Assembly: GCA_964612995.1 (NCBI GenBank)
Contig: CAZTGE010000001.1
Location: forward strand, 50,575 to 114,574
Origin: SLQH01 sp964612995
GTDB taxonomy: Bacteria; Planctomycetota; UBA11346
Reading direction: 5' to 3'
Length of the DNA stretch: 64,000 nucleotides
Shown here: positions 47,601-56,617 of the stretch, piece by piece
Layout of the letters: each line of letters starts with the position of its first letter
Position numbering within the stretch: position 1 is the stretch's first letter
Program-made: the position numbers and the translations under genes
The notes under the pieces: model-generated
Seen by the model: only the letters and a program-made list of their open reading frames with translations
Told to the model about the DNA's origin: nothing
Databases searched by the model: none

Positions 47601-47731
47601 TGGTAGGACTGTAGCACCAGCACCCGCGGCTGCGGCCGCTGTTCGGCACCGATCGCGGAGGCGCCCAGCGCCACCAGCACCGCGCAGGCCAGCAGCGGCA
47701 ACCATCGTGCACATCGCGGTTCCGAACGCAT
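44636..47731 (-). CDS. Hybrid sensor histidine kinase with periplasmic binding-protein-like sensor
   Basis: The 1031-aa protein starts at 47731 ([10 protein letters not shown]) with a signal anchor. Residues about 35-320 resemble ABC-type substrate-binding sensors ([33 protein letters not shown]). A membrane segment lies near 350 ([17 protein letters not shown]). Two PAS domains follow ([38 protein letters not shown]), then the HisKA box [13 protein letters not shown], an HATPase with [13 protein letters not shown], and a receiver with [13 protein letters not shown]. It has no partner regulator nearby. The last codons meet a MITE-like element that contributes two bases of the TGA stop. Confidence 0.93.
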   Translation of the reverse strand: MRSEPRCARWLPLLACAVLVALGASAIGAEQRPQPRVLVLQSYHPTMAWADAVQRGIDAGLGAMSPEPTELLVEFLDTKRHPDPGHRARLLAMLRGKYADEPIDCCLSVDDNAFELALLLRRELLRDVPLVFCGVNHYDPERFAQIPALTGVIEAWDVGGTLTLMQRLHPELSEVVIVNDDTTTGRANRRTIAPVVAEHDGQLSVRWIGHRSDDSLEHVCQELAALGPRSAVLLMSFNRDAAGRYLGYREAARVLSAASARPLYGVWGFYLGHGIVGGVLTDGEDQGQVASRLTRRVLAGEDAAAVPVIALSPTRHAFDHRQLTRFGIDPALLPPGSRIIEVPVPTMWERLWRWLVFGLALAVVQFAIIVGLLRARQTRRQAEARVREANAELSRSLEFNRTLLAAIPTPVFFKDNSGRYLGCNPAFTAVMGVTSSELVGKTVHELWPGQEAGVYEQHDRALLRDAGHQRYESTVTDRSGRSHEVVFTKDVFRDASGAVAGVVGAFLDISERKRMERAVAGSERRLNAILDSLGDAVIATDADGRIERMNPIAERLTGWSESEARGMTLEAVLHLEEGDPPQRRQELIGRIIAGEQEATAKLDTVLISRTGRETPVADTAAPIRDQAGTVTGVVMVCRDVSEERSLAERLRRSERLDAIGLLAGGIAHDFNNMLGGILGAADLLEHTLDAQSPGHAHAQMIAEAARRAGELTRKLLAYSRKGPTRSSVVDLNAAVGDAVAILERSIDRRIAIATDLNAGAVTVRGDRAQLQSVFLNLGLNASDAMPDGGALVFATHQRTWAGSTCGFCGQHLPPGAYVEVSVRDEGQGMAPEVLVHACEPFFTTKQPGKGTGLGLSAVQGIVCEHGGELRIDSAPGVGTTIRILLPQHSENATVQEERPPTGGLDLHGRHALLIDDEPVVRRMTRAMLEHQGCRCSEAENGAVAVQLFAAEHDQIDLVLLDLVMPVKDGAATLPELLAIDPAARILLVSGYPRGENVEALLAAGAGGFLQKPFDRRALRAELASLLRRGHA

Positions 47732-47786
47732 CCGGGCGAGCGTACCCGCAGGCCCCCGCGAACAAGCGCATAGCGCCTCGTCGCCC

Positions 47787-47852
47787 TGACCCCCTGTATC
47801 CATGCCGAGCTGGTGCTCGGCGCTCCCGGGGGCCGGGCTTTGCGCGGCCCTG
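47787..47852 (-). mobile_element. MITE-like element, short group, solo end (copy 4)
   Basis: Read on the minus strand the 66 bases match the left end of copy 1 almost throughout (shared GCGCCGAGCACCAGCTCGGC and the CAGGGCC terminus). The flanks CTCGTCGCCC (47777-47786) and CTCGTCGCGC (47853-47862) agree at 9 of 10. The element lies upstream of the histidine kinase start. Confidence 0.7.
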
Positions 47853-47895
47853 CTCGTCGCGCATCGTGCGCATCTGGCGCTCGCGAGCGACGAGC

Positions 47896-50800
47896 TCAGT
47901 CGCCCGGTTCGCTCCTGTCAGCGGCGAGGCGCTGACAGCCGCGTTGCCACAGGCGACCGAGGTCTTCGAGGATGACGTAGAGCGCCGGGACCAGCAACAG
48001 GGTGATCGTGGTGGCGAACAGCACGCCGAAGGCGAGCGAGATGGCCATGGGAATGAGAAAGCGGGCCTGCAGGCTGGTCTCGGCCATCAACGGCAACAGG
48101 CCGAAAAAGGTGGTCAGGGTCGTCAGCAGGATCGGGCGGAAGCGCTGGCGTCCACCGGCGACCAGGGCCTGATGCAGCGCCATGCCCTCACGCTCACGGT
48201 TGTAGTTGATCGCGTCGACCAGCACCAGGGCGTCGTTCACCACCACCCCGGCAAGAGCGACGATGCCGAACATGCTCAGCATCGAGAGATCGAACCCGAG
48301 CAGGATGTGGCCGATCAGGGCGCCGACCATGCCGAAGGGGATCGCGCTCATCACCAGCAGGGGCTGGAAGTAGTGCTTGAAGGCCACCGCCATCAGTGCG
48401 TACATCGCGATCAACGCAACGATGAAGCCGCGGCGCAGTTCGGCCATTGCGCGACTGTTGTCGCGGGTGCCGCCTTCGAAGCGCATGCCGACCTCGGGAA
48501 AGCGGACGCCGATGGCATGGAAGATCTCGTCCTCGATCTTCTTCTGGATATCGTTGCTGTCGGCGATGGCGGGGTCGACCTCGCAGGAGACCTCGACCAC
48601 CCGACGCCGGTCCTTGCGCTGGATGGTGGGATAGCCGACCCCGCGTTCGACCGCGGCCACGGCGTTGAAGGGCACCGCCGACCCGGTGTCGGTGCGGATG
48701 CGCATCTCGTCGAGCATCGAGAGATCGTTGCGCGTGGCCTCGGGATAGCGGACCATGATCTTGAGTTCCTCGCGTCCGCGCAGCACCCGCTGGGCCTCGG
48801 CGCCGTAGAAGGCCTGGCGCACCTGTCGCGCGAGATCGGCCAATCGCAGGCCCAGTGCCGCCGCGCTCGGCTTGAGCGCGAGCACCAGCTCCTCTTTGCC
48901 CTCGCTGTAGGTGTCGAGGATGTTGTAGACGCCGTCGTAGGCATCGAGTTCCTGCTTGAACAGATCAGCTGCGGCTTCGAGCGCGGCCATGTCGGTACCG
49001 CTGAACTGCACGGTGATATCCGCCCCACGCCCACCGAGTTCCGCACGGTACTCGATGCTCTTGACTCCCGGGACCTCGCCGACGCGTTCGCGCCAGCGCC
49101 GCAGGATCTCGGGCGCCTCGATCGCACGCTGGGTGATGTTTTCCAGATCGAGGCGCAGCCGGCCGGAGGTGGCGCTCTCCAGTCGCATCTCCAGGGGCCC
49201 GAGCAATGGCGCAGGATGATCCCGGTCGATCTGTTCGCGCAATTCCTCGACCCCTTCCTGCAATCGCTGCATCACCCCCCAGGTCACCTCCTTGTTGGTA
49301 CCGGCGGGCATCTCGACCGCGACGTTGATCCATTCGGCCGGGATCCGCGGAAAACCGGTCTGGCGGATGTGACCGCCCTTGACGTAGCCCACGGCCACCA
49401 CCAGGGCGCTGATGAACAGGGCCAGGGTGAAGTAACGCCATTTCAGACCGAGGGCCAGGAGCGGGGTGTAGATCCGGTCGAGGAACCAGGCCAGGGCCCG
49501 GGATACGCCGGCCTGGACCGCTTCGACCGGTCGGAGCCAGGAGGCGGAACGACCCGCGCGCGGCTGGTGCGAGAGATGCGCCGGCAGCACCAGCAGACAC
49601 TCGACCAGCGAGAAGGCGAGGCAGCTCATGACCACGATCGGTATCACCCGCCAGAACTTGCCCATCCACCCCGAGATGCCCAGCATCGGCGCGAAGGCGA
49701 TGATCGAGGTGAGCACGGCGAAGATCACCGGGCTGGCCACCCGCAACGAACCGCGGACCGCAGCCTCGTCACCGCGCAGGCCCCGCTCCTGGTGCGCGTG
49801 GACGCTCTCGCCGACCACGATCGCGTCATCGACCACGATGCCCAGCACCAGGATGAAGCTGAACATGGAGAGCATGTTGATCGACCCACCGAGCTGGGGG
49901 ATGAGCCAGAAGGCGCCGAGGAAGCTCATCGGAATGCCGAGGCTGACCCAGAAGGCGAGGCCGAGACGGAGGAACAGGCCCAGCAACAGGAAGACCAGGA
50001 TCAGGCCCATCACCGCGTTGCGCTTGAGCGTATCCATGCGATCGCGGAATACCTCGCTGCGATCGCTGGCGACGGTGAAGGACACGTTCGCCGGCAAGCG
50101 CGACGGGGCGATCTCATCGGCGTAGGCGTGCACCGTCCGCGCCACGTCGAGCAGGTCCTGGTTGCCGACGCGGTAGATATACAGGAACAGCGCCGGCTCG
50201 CCGCCGTACATCGCGCGCTTGTCCTGATCGGCGAGGGTATCGTGCACGCTGGCCACATCGCCGACGCGCAGCACCGTACCGTCGGGATCGGTGCGCAGGA
50301 TCAGCGCCTCGACCTGTTCACCGGTGTAGGCCTGACCCTTGGTGCGCAGCAGGATCTCGCCACTGGTGCGCTTGATCGCTCCGGCCGGCAGATCGAGCGA
50401 GGAGAGACGGATGGCCCGGACCAGCTCGTCGAAAGTGAGCGCGTAGCGCCGCAAGGTCGGCTCGTCGACCTCGACAGCGATCTCGTAGTCCCGCGCGCCG
50501 ATCAGGTCGATCTGGGTGATGGCATCGTAGCGCAGCAGGTCGTCGCGCACGCGCTCGCCCAACGCGCGCAATTCGGTTTCGGGCACCGGCCCGGCGACGG
50601 TGGCCACCAGCACCTGGCGCTTGATCACCGGCGCATCGACGATCGGTTCCTCGGCGTCGTCGGGGAAGGTGGTGATCGCATCCACCCGCGCTTTGACATC
50701 GATGAGCATGTCGTCGACGTCGGTGCCCTCTTCGACCTCGATGCGCACCGTGCCCACGCTCTCGGCGGCGGTGGATTCGATGGTCTTGATCCCCGGCAGG

Positions 50801-51021
50801 TCGGCCACCGCCTCCTCGACCCGGGTGACCACCCCGTCCTCGACCTCGACCGGGGAGGCGCCGGGATAGGGCACGGCCACGGTGACCATGTCGATCGCGG
50901 TCGACGGCATGAACTCGCGTTTGATCTGGAACAGGCTCATGGTGCCGGCGACCAGCACGCTGACCATGAGCAGATTGGCCGCGACGTGATTGCGGGCGAA
51001 CCAGGCGATGATGCCGTTCAT
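47896..51021 (-). CDS. RND-family efflux transporter
   Basis: The 1041-aa inner-membrane proton antiporter belongs to the HAE/AcrB-type RND family. It has the N-terminal anchor [19 protein letters not shown], the TM4 proton-relay acids in [13 protein letters not shown], and the second-half equivalent [18 protein letters not shown]. The drug or metal specificity is unknown. Its start overlaps the adaptor stop by four bases (ATGA). It is the last gene of the operon. Confidence 0.95.
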   Translation of the reverse strand: MNGIIAWFARNHVAANLLMVSVLVAGTMSLFQIKREFMPSTAIDMVTVAVPYPGASPVEVEDGVVTRVEEAVADLPGIKTIESTAAESVGTVRIEVEEGTDVDDMLIDVKARVDAITTFPDDAEEPIVDAPVIKRQVLVATVAGPVPETELRALGERVRDDLLRYDAITQIDLIGARDYEIAVEVDEPTLRRYALTFDELVRAIRLSSLDLPAGAIKRTSGEILLRTKGQAYTGEQVEALILRTDPDGTVLRVGDVASVHDTLADQDKRAMYGGEPALFLYIYRVGNQDLLDVARTVHAYADEIAPSRLPANVSFTVASDRSEVFRDRMDTLKRNAVMGLILVFLLLGLFLRLGLAFWVSLGIPMSFLGAFWLIPQLGGSINMLSMFSFILVLGIVVDDAIVVGESVHAHQERGLRGDEAAVRGSLRVASPVIFAVLTSIIAFAPMLGISGWMGKFWRVIPIVVMSCLAFSLVECLLVLPAHLSHQPRAGRSASWLRPVEAVQAGVSRALAWFLDRIYTPLLALGLKWRYFTLALFISALVVAVGYVKGGHIRQTGFPRIPAEWINVAVEMPAGTNKEVTWGVMQRLQEGVEELREQIDRDHPAPLLGPLEMRLESATSGRLRLDLENITQRAIEAPEILRRWRERVGEVPGVKSIEYRAELGGRGADITVQFSGTDMAALEAAADLFKQELDAYDGVYNILDTYSEGKEELVLALKPSAAALGLRLADLARQVRQAFYGAEAQRVLRGREELKIMVRYPEATRNDLSMLDEMRIRTDTGSAVPFNAVAAVERGVGYPTIQRKDRRRVVEVSCEVDPAIADSNDIQKKIEDEIFHAIGVRFPEVGMRFEGGTRDNSRAMAELRRGFIVALIAMYALMAVAFKHYFQPLLVMSAIPFGMVGALIGHILLGFDLSMLSMFGIVALAGVVVNDALVLVDAINYNREREGMALHQALVAGGRQRFRPILLTTLTTFFGLLPLMAETSLQARFLIPMAISLAFGVLFATTITLLLVPALYVILEDLGRLWQRGCQRLAADRSEPGD

Positions 51022-52355
51022 CGCGCGGGGTCCTCAGCGCTGACCGACGCTTCGGCTCCGGCTTCCGCGTCCTGCGCGCGCGCGGAAGCCGCCTGCGCGC
51101 CCGCCGCCGGTCCGGTCTCCGGTTCGACCACGCCCTTGACCGGCATCCCCGCGTGCATTCCCGGAATGCGCTGCGCAAGCAAAGCGGTACCAGGCGGCAG
51201 ATCGATGCTGATCCACACCCGGCCCGGTTCGCGCCGCAGCACGCGCACCGGATGCGGCGCGATGGTCCCGTTGGCATGGGGCTGGGCTGGGCGCGATGGC
51301 TTGTCGGTCTCCTCCGCCGCCGCAGCGGGCGCTCGCTGCGCGTCGGCTTCGTCTTCGGTCGCCGCGTCGGGCACTCCGGGAGTGAAAACCCACACCATGT
51401 CATCGCGCTGGACCACGCCAGCCGGGACCCCGGCCACCGCGGGGTGGCTGCGACCGGCGATGTGCACCGCGACGAAGCGGCCGACCAGCAGCGGGTCGTC
51501 TTCCCTACGATGGGGCACGCGGACGATCGCGTGGAGCATGCGGTTGCGGGGATCGAGGCGGGCGGCGGTGCGCACCACCGATCCCTGCCAGGGCCCGCCG
51601 GCACCGTCGAGGGCGCGGACCTCGACCGGAACCGGGGTCTCCACCGGTCGCCCATCGAGCGGTAGATCGAGATGGCGGCGATCGGAGTGCGAAAGCGGCA
51701 CCCGGACCTCGACCGCGTCGACGCTCTGCAGCTGCGCCAGCCGCGCGCCGGGACCGACCCACTGGCCGAGGTCGACCGCCTTGTCGACCACCCGCGCCTC
51801 GTAGGGCGCGGCGATGGTGCAGCGTTCGACGTTGCGCTGGGCACGGTGCACCGCGGCTTCGGCCGCGTGCATCGCGGACTCGGCCGCCGCCAGCTGCGGC
51901 TGCCGCAGGACCAGTTCGCCCGGCTCGCCCTCGCCGACCATCCCCCACTCGCGCCGGGCCCGCTCGACCCGGGCGCGCTCCTCGGCCAACAAGCGCCGCC
52001 GTTCGCTCAGAGCGGCCTCGGCCTCGGCCAGCGCCGCGCGGTAGTCGGTGCAATCGATCCGCACCAGAACCTCGTCGGCGTCGACGCGCGCGCCGGCTAC
52101 CAGCTGCGGCGCGACCTCGGTGATGCGACCGCTGATCTCGGCCGTGAGCTGACTCTCGGCGCGCGGCACCACCTCGCCCTGCGCGAGCACATCGATGCGC
52201 TCTTGCGCGGGGTGCACGGTGATCAGCGGGACCACCGGCACGTAGCGCTGTGGCGGTCGCTTGGGCGGCTCCTCGCGCATTGCGATCGCCAACCAGGCGA
52301 GACCCCCTCCCGCAGCGAGGACCACCACGACGAACAACACCTGCATGGAGTTCAC
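51018..52355 (-). CDS. RND periplasmic adaptor (membrane fusion) protein
   Basis: The 445-aa protein has an N-terminal anchor (VLFVVVVLAAGGGLAWLAIA), a lipoyl-like domain (ISGRITEVAPQLVAGARVDADEVLVRID), a helical hairpin and a second half (CTIAAPYEARVVDKAVDLGQ). It joins the RND pump to the outer-membrane channel. A C-terminal Ala/Glu/Pro-rich tail of about 60 residues is unusually long. Both ends overlap the neighbouring genes by four bases. Confidence 0.93.
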   Translation of the reverse strand: MNSMQVLFVVVVLAAGGGLAWLAIAMREEPPKRPPQRYVPVVPLITVHPAQERIDVLAQGEVVPRAESQLTAEISGRITEVAPQLVAGARVDADEVLVRIDCTDYRAALAEAEAALSERRRLLAEERARVERARREWGMVGEGEPGELVLRQPQLAAAESAMHAAEAAVHRAQRNVERCTIAAPYEARVVDKAVDLGQWVGPGARLAQLQSVDAVEVRVPLSHSDRRHLDLPLDGRPVETPVPVEVRALDGAGGPWQGSVVRTAARLDPRNRMLHAIVRVPHRREDDPLLVGRFVAVHIAGRSHPAVAGVPAGVVQRDDMVWVFTPGVPDAATEDEADAQRAPAAAAEETDKPSRPAQPHANGTIAPHPVRVLRREPGRVWISIDLPPGTALLAQRIPGMHAGMPVKGVVEPETGPAAGAQAASARAQDAEAGAEASVSAEDPAR

Positions 52356-53773
52356 GGCGTTTCCTTCTTCGTTCGAGGCGGCGGCAGGGCCGGGCCGCCC
52401 AGGGCGAGATGGAGGGCGATGCGGTTGTCGACCACCGCCCGCTGCATGGCGGCCGCGCCCGAGCGTGCGCCGAGCACGTTGCGCGCGGTGCGCAACAGAT
52501 CGAGCACGTCCGTCTGTCCATCATCGTACTGCTCGCGCAGCAATTGGACCGCGCGTTCGAGCTGCGCGAGCGAGGCCAGCAGCGCATCGCGGCGCTCGCG
52601 CAACAACGAGCGCAGGGCCAGCGCCTCCTCGACCTCCTTGAACGCCTGGAGCGCGCTCTGGCGGAACTGCTGTAGCGCGGCGTCGGCGTCGGCCTGGCGC
52701 TGCCGCACCACCGCGCGTCGTCGGCCGCCATCGAGCAGCGGGGCGGTGAGGTTGCCGATCAGGTTCCACACCGCGTTGGCCGGGTCGAGCAGATCGCCGA
52801 GGTCGTCGCTGCGTCGGCCGCCAGCTGCGGTCAGGCTCAGCCGGGGGAAGAGATCGGCGTGCGCACCGCTGGTATCGGCATTGGCGGCCAACAGCCGCTC
52901 GGCCGCGGCCCGCAGGTCGGGCCGGCGCAACAGCAGCTGTACCGGCAGCCCGGCGGCGATCGGCGTCTGGATCTGCGGCAGCTGACGCGGTGTCTCGACC
53001 AGCCCGGCGGGATAGCGCCCGAGCAGGATCTCCAGCGCCCGCATCGAGGACGCCAGCGTGCCGCGCCACCGGGCGAGGTCGGCCCGGGCCTGCTCCACCT
53101 CGGCCGCGATCAGGGTCACATCTGCCGCACGGACCTCGCCATCGCGGTAGCGCGCACGTACCAGCTCGGCGGTGGTGGCGATGTTGTCAGCGTAGTCCTG
53201 GGCGATATCGACCTGGAGCCGATCGTGGACCACCGCGATGTAGCCGCGTGCGACCGCTGCGATCAGCGACAGCCGCGCGCTGCGCAGATCGGCGCGCGCG
53301 GCCCGAGCGCGTCGGCCGGCGGCGCGGTTCTGCGCCGCGAGCCGCCCCCACAGGTCGACCTCCCACGACAGGCTCGCCTCGAGCGTGTAGGTGGTGCCGT
53401 GGCGCTTGACCGAATCGCCGCGGAAATCGGTGACGTTGCTGCGGCTGCGCGCGGCGCTGGCACCGGCGTCGAGCTGCGGCCAGCGCAGTGCGCCGGCAGC
53501 TTCGGCGGCCGCCCGGGCCCGTGCCCAGCGCGCTGCCGCAGCAGAGAGCTCGTGATTGTGCACCAGCGCCTCGTCGACCAGCGCTGCGAGCGTGGAGTCG
53601 TCGAAGTCGGACAGCCACGGCGCCGGCTCGGCGTCGAGCGCCGCCGCATCCGCGCGCCAGGCCTGCGGCAGATCGATGTCCATCCCGGGGCGATGCTCAC
53701 GGGTGTGCGGCGCGCAGGCGACGACCAGCACCAGCACGGCCCCCAGGGGTGCGAGGCGCCCTCGGCGCATCAC
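52352..53773 (-). CDS. Outer-membrane efflux lipoprotein (NodT/TolC type)
   Basis: The 473-aa protein starts MMRRGRLAPLGAVLVLVVAC, with the lipoprotein cysteine at 20. It has two repeats of the outer-membrane factor fold (VDEALVHNHELSAAAARWARA; PVQLLLRRPDLRAAAERLLAA). GLPVQLLLRRPDL is the diagnostic turn. It forms the trimeric exit duct of the RND system. Its start overlaps the tetR stop. Confidence 0.93.
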   Translation of the reverse strand: MMRRGRLAPLGAVLVLVVACAPHTREHRPGMDIDLPQAWRADAAALDAEPAPWLSDFDDSTLAALVDEALVHNHELSAAAARWARARAAAEAAGALRWPQLDAGASAARSRSNVTDFRGDSVKRHGTTYTLEASLSWEVDLWGRLAAQNRAAGRRARAARADLRSARLSLIAAVARGYIAVVHDRLQVDIAQDYADNIATTAELVRARYRDGEVRAADVTLIAAEVEQARADLARWRGTLASSMRALEILLGRYPAGLVETPRQLPQIQTPIAAGLPVQLLLRRPDLRAAAERLLAANADTSGAHADLFPRLSLTAAGGRRSDDLGDLLDPANAVWNLIGNLTAPLLDGGRRRAVVRQRQADADAALQQFRQSALQAFKEVEEALALRSLLRERRDALLASLAQLERAVQLLREQYDDGQTDVLDLLRTARNVLGARSGAAAMQRAVVDNRIALHLALGGPALPPPRTKKETP

Positions 53774-54432
53774 TCAGCCTCCATGCCGCCGACCGCGAAG
53801 CGAACCAGCTCATCGATGGCGCAGTCACGGTCGATGCGTTCGGGAACGAACACCCCGCCCGGATCGCCCGCCGCCGGCTGGGGGAAAGGCAATGCAGACT
53901 GGTCGAGGTGCATCATCGCCCCACGCATCGCCCCGATGAGATAGAGTGAACGATAGAACAGCCGCTCGCCATCGAGCTGCGGCAGCGCACGGGCAAAGGC
54001 GGCCGAGAAACGACGGCGGACCTGGCCCATCACCGACTCCACGAACTCACGCAACCGGCCGCGCTCGCCCTCGATCAGATGCATCCGGGCCAGCAGCAGG
54101 CCGAAACTGCCGCAACCGAGCACTGCCGGGTGGTTGCGCAGCGGCGCGAACAGGGCCTGACAGATGTCGGCGACCGGCAACGGCGCATCGCAGGCCGCCG
54201 CCTCGAGTTTGTCGAGACGCTGCAGCCGTTCGCGGTTGAGCGGCTCCAGGCGGCGGGCGAGTACCGCGAAGAGCAGCTGCTCCTTGCTGCCGAAGTGGTA
54301 GTTGACCGCCGCAAGATTGGCCCCCGCCTCCTGGGTGATGCCGCGCAGACCCACCGCGTCGAAGCCGCGCTCGGCGAACAGGCGCTCGGCTGCATCCAGG
54401 ATCCGGGTCGGGGTGTCCGCGGTCTCGTTCAT
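53770..54432 (-). CDS. TetR-family regulator of the RND operon
   Basis: The 220-aa repressor has an N-terminal helix-turn-helix (ILDAAERLFAERGFDAVGLRGITQEAGANLAAVNYHFGSK split as usual) and a ligand-binding C-terminus of the CecR/DUF1956 style. It is the first gene of the four-gene operon and is followed by overlapping transporter genes, so autorepression is expected. A palindrome lies 14 bases upstream of its start. Confidence 0.92.
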   Translation of the reverse strand: MNETADTPTRILDAAERLFAERGFDAVGLRGITQEAGANLAAVNYHFGSKEQLLFAVLARRLEPLNRERLQRLDKLEAAACDAPLPVADICQALFAPLRNHPAVLGCGSFGLLLARMHLIEGERGRLREFVESVMGQVRRRFSAAFARALPQLDGERLFYRSLYLIGAMRGAMMHLDQSALPFPQPAAGDPGGVFVPERIDRDCAIDELVRFAVGGMEAE

Positions 54433-54445
54433 GATCGGAAGCTAT

Positions 54446-54461
54446 TGAAACGAACGTTTGA
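54446..54461 (-). promoter_or_regulatory. Probable TetR operator
   Basis: TGAAACGAACGTTTGA is an almost perfect palindrome (AAACG-AA-CGTTT core) located 14 bases before the tetR start codon, where it would cover the operon promoter. Its size and symmetry fit a TetR-family operator. Confidence 0.65.
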
Positions 54462-54591
54462 CCCATAGGCAAGCGCGGATCTGCCGCACGCAAACAGTGT
54501 CGTGCACCCCTCACCAGAAACCATTCGCGCTATCGTTCAAGGTAACTGGCGCCACGAAGCGGCGTCCAGTTCACCGCCTTGTTCGATCATG

Positions 54592-54622
54592 TTTCTCACA
54601 GAGGCACGGAGACACGGAGAAA
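54592..54622. repeat. CACGGAGACACGGAGA-type intergenic repeat
   Basis: TTTCTCACAGAGGCACGGAG followed by ACACGGAGAAATC. Motifs of this form recur between genes in many unrelated bacteria, notably PVC members. The function is unknown. Confidence 0.5.
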
Positions 54623-54743
54623 TCATGAGAGGTTACCGTTGATGGTACGCGTAATGCCATCTTTCATCAGCGCTACTCCGTAGTTCAACAGATACCTCAG
54701 TCGCAAAACCGGTCAACTTCAGGCAGGGTAGGTAAGAAGCTGT

Positions 54744-54967
54744 GTAACTACTCAGGCCCACCGGGCATGAGTGGTTACCTCGCCCTTTTTCGGGACCCCA
54801 TCGTGCGCGATGGGGTCTGGCGCCGAGTGGTGGTGGGCTGATATAATCGGCGCAGCCGATCCGCCCACGCCTGAATCTGCCTGCTGATTCAGGCGAACCA
54901 CGACAAAGCCAGAGGGGTAGGTCCTCACGCAGTGAGGACCGTAGGGGCGAAGCCCCTGAGTAGTCAC
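54744..54967. repeat. 224-bp element with inverted ends and four hairpins
   Basis: The left end GTAACTACTCAGG (54744) and right end CCTGAGTAGTCAC (to 54967) are inverted at 12 of 13 bases. Four hairpins lie inside: 54794-54817, 54869-54894, 54920-54940 and 54944-54956. The left end GTAACTACTCAGGCCC recurs at 63892. The element is non-coding. Confidence 0.7.
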
Positions 54968-55215
54968 GTCCCTCTTCCTCCACGCATCGGGCATGGCTCA
55001 CCTCCTTCGCATGGTCCTCCATCGTAGAGGCCGGGCGATCGACCAAATGCTGGCGAAAGGCTTCCGCTGGGCCACCCGCACGCTCGTCCGGCTCAGCCGC
55101 GCCCCGGCCACTGCCCCGCCGACCACGCCGCCGTCTGAACGCCTTGCCAAGCTCCGTCCCAACGACAGTCTCGGCTCCACGACGCCCACGATCGGCGTCG
55201 CCGGAGAGCTGCAGC
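54968..55215. other. Leader region of the GH4 gene
   Basis: No convincing gene was seen. A methionine-led frame from 54993 is Arg/Pro-rich shadow. The stretch must hold the promoter of the GH4 operon, which I cannot pinpoint. Confidence 0.35.
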
Positions 55216-56607
55216 ATGGAACCACGCGACATCACCATATGCTACATCGGCGGCGGCAGCCGGCAGTGGGCGATGCATCTGATGGCCGATCTGGCCTTGA
55301 CCGACGCCATCACCGGCGAACTGGTCCTCTACGATATCGACCACCAGGCGGCCGAGCGCAACGCCGCACACGGCAACGCCCTCTTCGCGCAGGACGACGC
55401 CCGCACCCGCTTCGCGGTGCGGGCCGAGGCCGACCTCGAATCGGCCCTCACCGGTGCCGACTTCGTGGTCATGTCCATCGAGCCCGGTCCGACCGAGCTG
55501 CGCTACGCCGATCTCGAGATCCCGCGGCAGTACGGCATCGTGCAGACCGTGGGCGACACCGTCGGCCCCGGCGGCAGCTTCCGCGCCATGCGGACCATCC
55601 CCATCTACCAGGACTACGCCCACGCCATCATGGCCTGCTGTCCCGACGCCTGGGTCATCAACTACACCAATCCCATGACCCTTTGCGTGGCAGCGCTCTA
55701 CGCCGCCGAGCCGGGCATCAAGGCGATCGGCTGCTGCCACGAGGTCTTCGGCACCCAACGCCACCTGATACAGGTGCTCAACGACCATCTCGGTCTCGAA
55801 GGCGAGGACGCGATCAGCGATCGACGCGAGATCGTGCTGGACGTCAGCGGCGTGAACCATTTCACGCTCAGCACCGCCGCGCGCTGGGGCGATGTCGATA
55901 TCATGCCGATCCTGCGCGAGCGGATGGACGCGCTGGACTTCTTCGCCGACCAGACCGCGGCCGTGCAGGAATTCCTGCAACGCGAGGAGTACCTGCGCGG
56001 CACCTACCGGGTCCCCTACGATCTCCTGCGCCGCCTGGGGGTGTTCGGCACCGCCGGCAGCCGCCATCTGGTGGAGAACGTGCCCTGGTACCTGAACGAC
56101 GGTGAACCGGGCCTGCACCGCTGGGGCGTGATGGCCACGCCGTATCAGCATCGGCTGGACATCGCCGAGGAGAAACGGCAACAGAATGCCGCGCCCTACC
56201 AGCCGCAAGCGCTCACGCCCTCGGGCGAGGAGGGCGTCGATCAGATCCTGGCCCTGCTCGGCCTCCGGCCGTTGGACAGCAACGTCAACCTGCCCAACCG
56301 CGGCCAGATGCCGCAACTGCCGCTCGGCGCCGTGGTCGAGACCAACGCCCAGTTCCGCCGCGACAGCGTCGTGCCGGTGGTCCCGTCGGCGCTGCCGCCG
56401 GCCGCCCTCGAGGCGGTGCGCCGCGTCGTCACCTGCCAGCAGCTGGTGCTTGCGGGCATGCGCGAGCGCGATTACGACCTCCTGCTGCAGGCCCTGCTCC
56501 TGGACCCGATCATCCCCCTCTCCACCGATCGCACGGCTGCCATGTTCGATGCCATGCGTGCCCACGCCGCCGAGGCGCTGCCGCACTGGCTGCGCCCGAC
56601 CGGCTGA
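55216..56607 (+). CDS. Glycoside hydrolase family 4 (alpha-glucosidase/galactosidase-like)
   Basis: The 463-aa enzyme uses NAD+ and a divalent metal to cleave glycosides by an oxidation-elimination route. The dinucleotide-binding loop is YIGGGSRQWA (about 10-19). The metal site has Cys173-Cys174-His175 (GCCHEVFG) and His215 in GVNHF. VINYTNPM and TVGDTVGPGG are family motifs. The substrate (alpha-glucoside, alpha-galactoside or galacturonide) cannot be told. GGAG is 9 bases upstream. It is followed by an esterase and may act on an imported sugar. Confidence 0.92.
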   Translation: MEPRDITICYIGGGSRQWAMHLMADLALTDAITGELVLYDIDHQAAERNAAHGNALFAQDDARTRFAVRAEADLESALTGADFVVMSIEPGPTELRYADLEIPRQYGIVQTVGDTVGPGGSFRAMRTIPIYQDYAHAIMACCPDAWVINYTNPMTLCVAALYAAEPGIKAIGCCHEVFGTQRHLIQVLNDHLGLEGEDAISDRREIVLDVSGVNHFTLSTAARWGDVDIMPILRERMDALDFFADQTAAVQEFLQREEYLRGTYRVPYDLLRRLGVFGTAGSRHLVENVPWYLNDGEPGLHRWGVMATPYQHRLDIAEEKRQQNAAPYQPQALTPSGEEGVDQILALLGLRPLDSNVNLPNRGQMPQLPLGAVVETNAQFRRDSVVPVVPSALPPAALEAVRRVVTCQQLVLAGMRERDYDLLLQALLLDPIIPLSTDRTAAMFDAMRAHAAEALPHWLRPTG

Positions 56608-56617
56608 GGCGGCGCGG

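Noticed and set aside
47467..51804. 1445-codon open frame opposite the RND genes
   Set aside because: It lies antisense to well-supported RND and adaptor genes and consists of low-complexity Asp/His/Arg/Gln sequence, a product of high GC and codon bias.
54633..55238. 201-codon open frame over the four-hairpin element
   Set aside because: It covers palindromes and repeat ends, with no protein-like composition or ribosome site.
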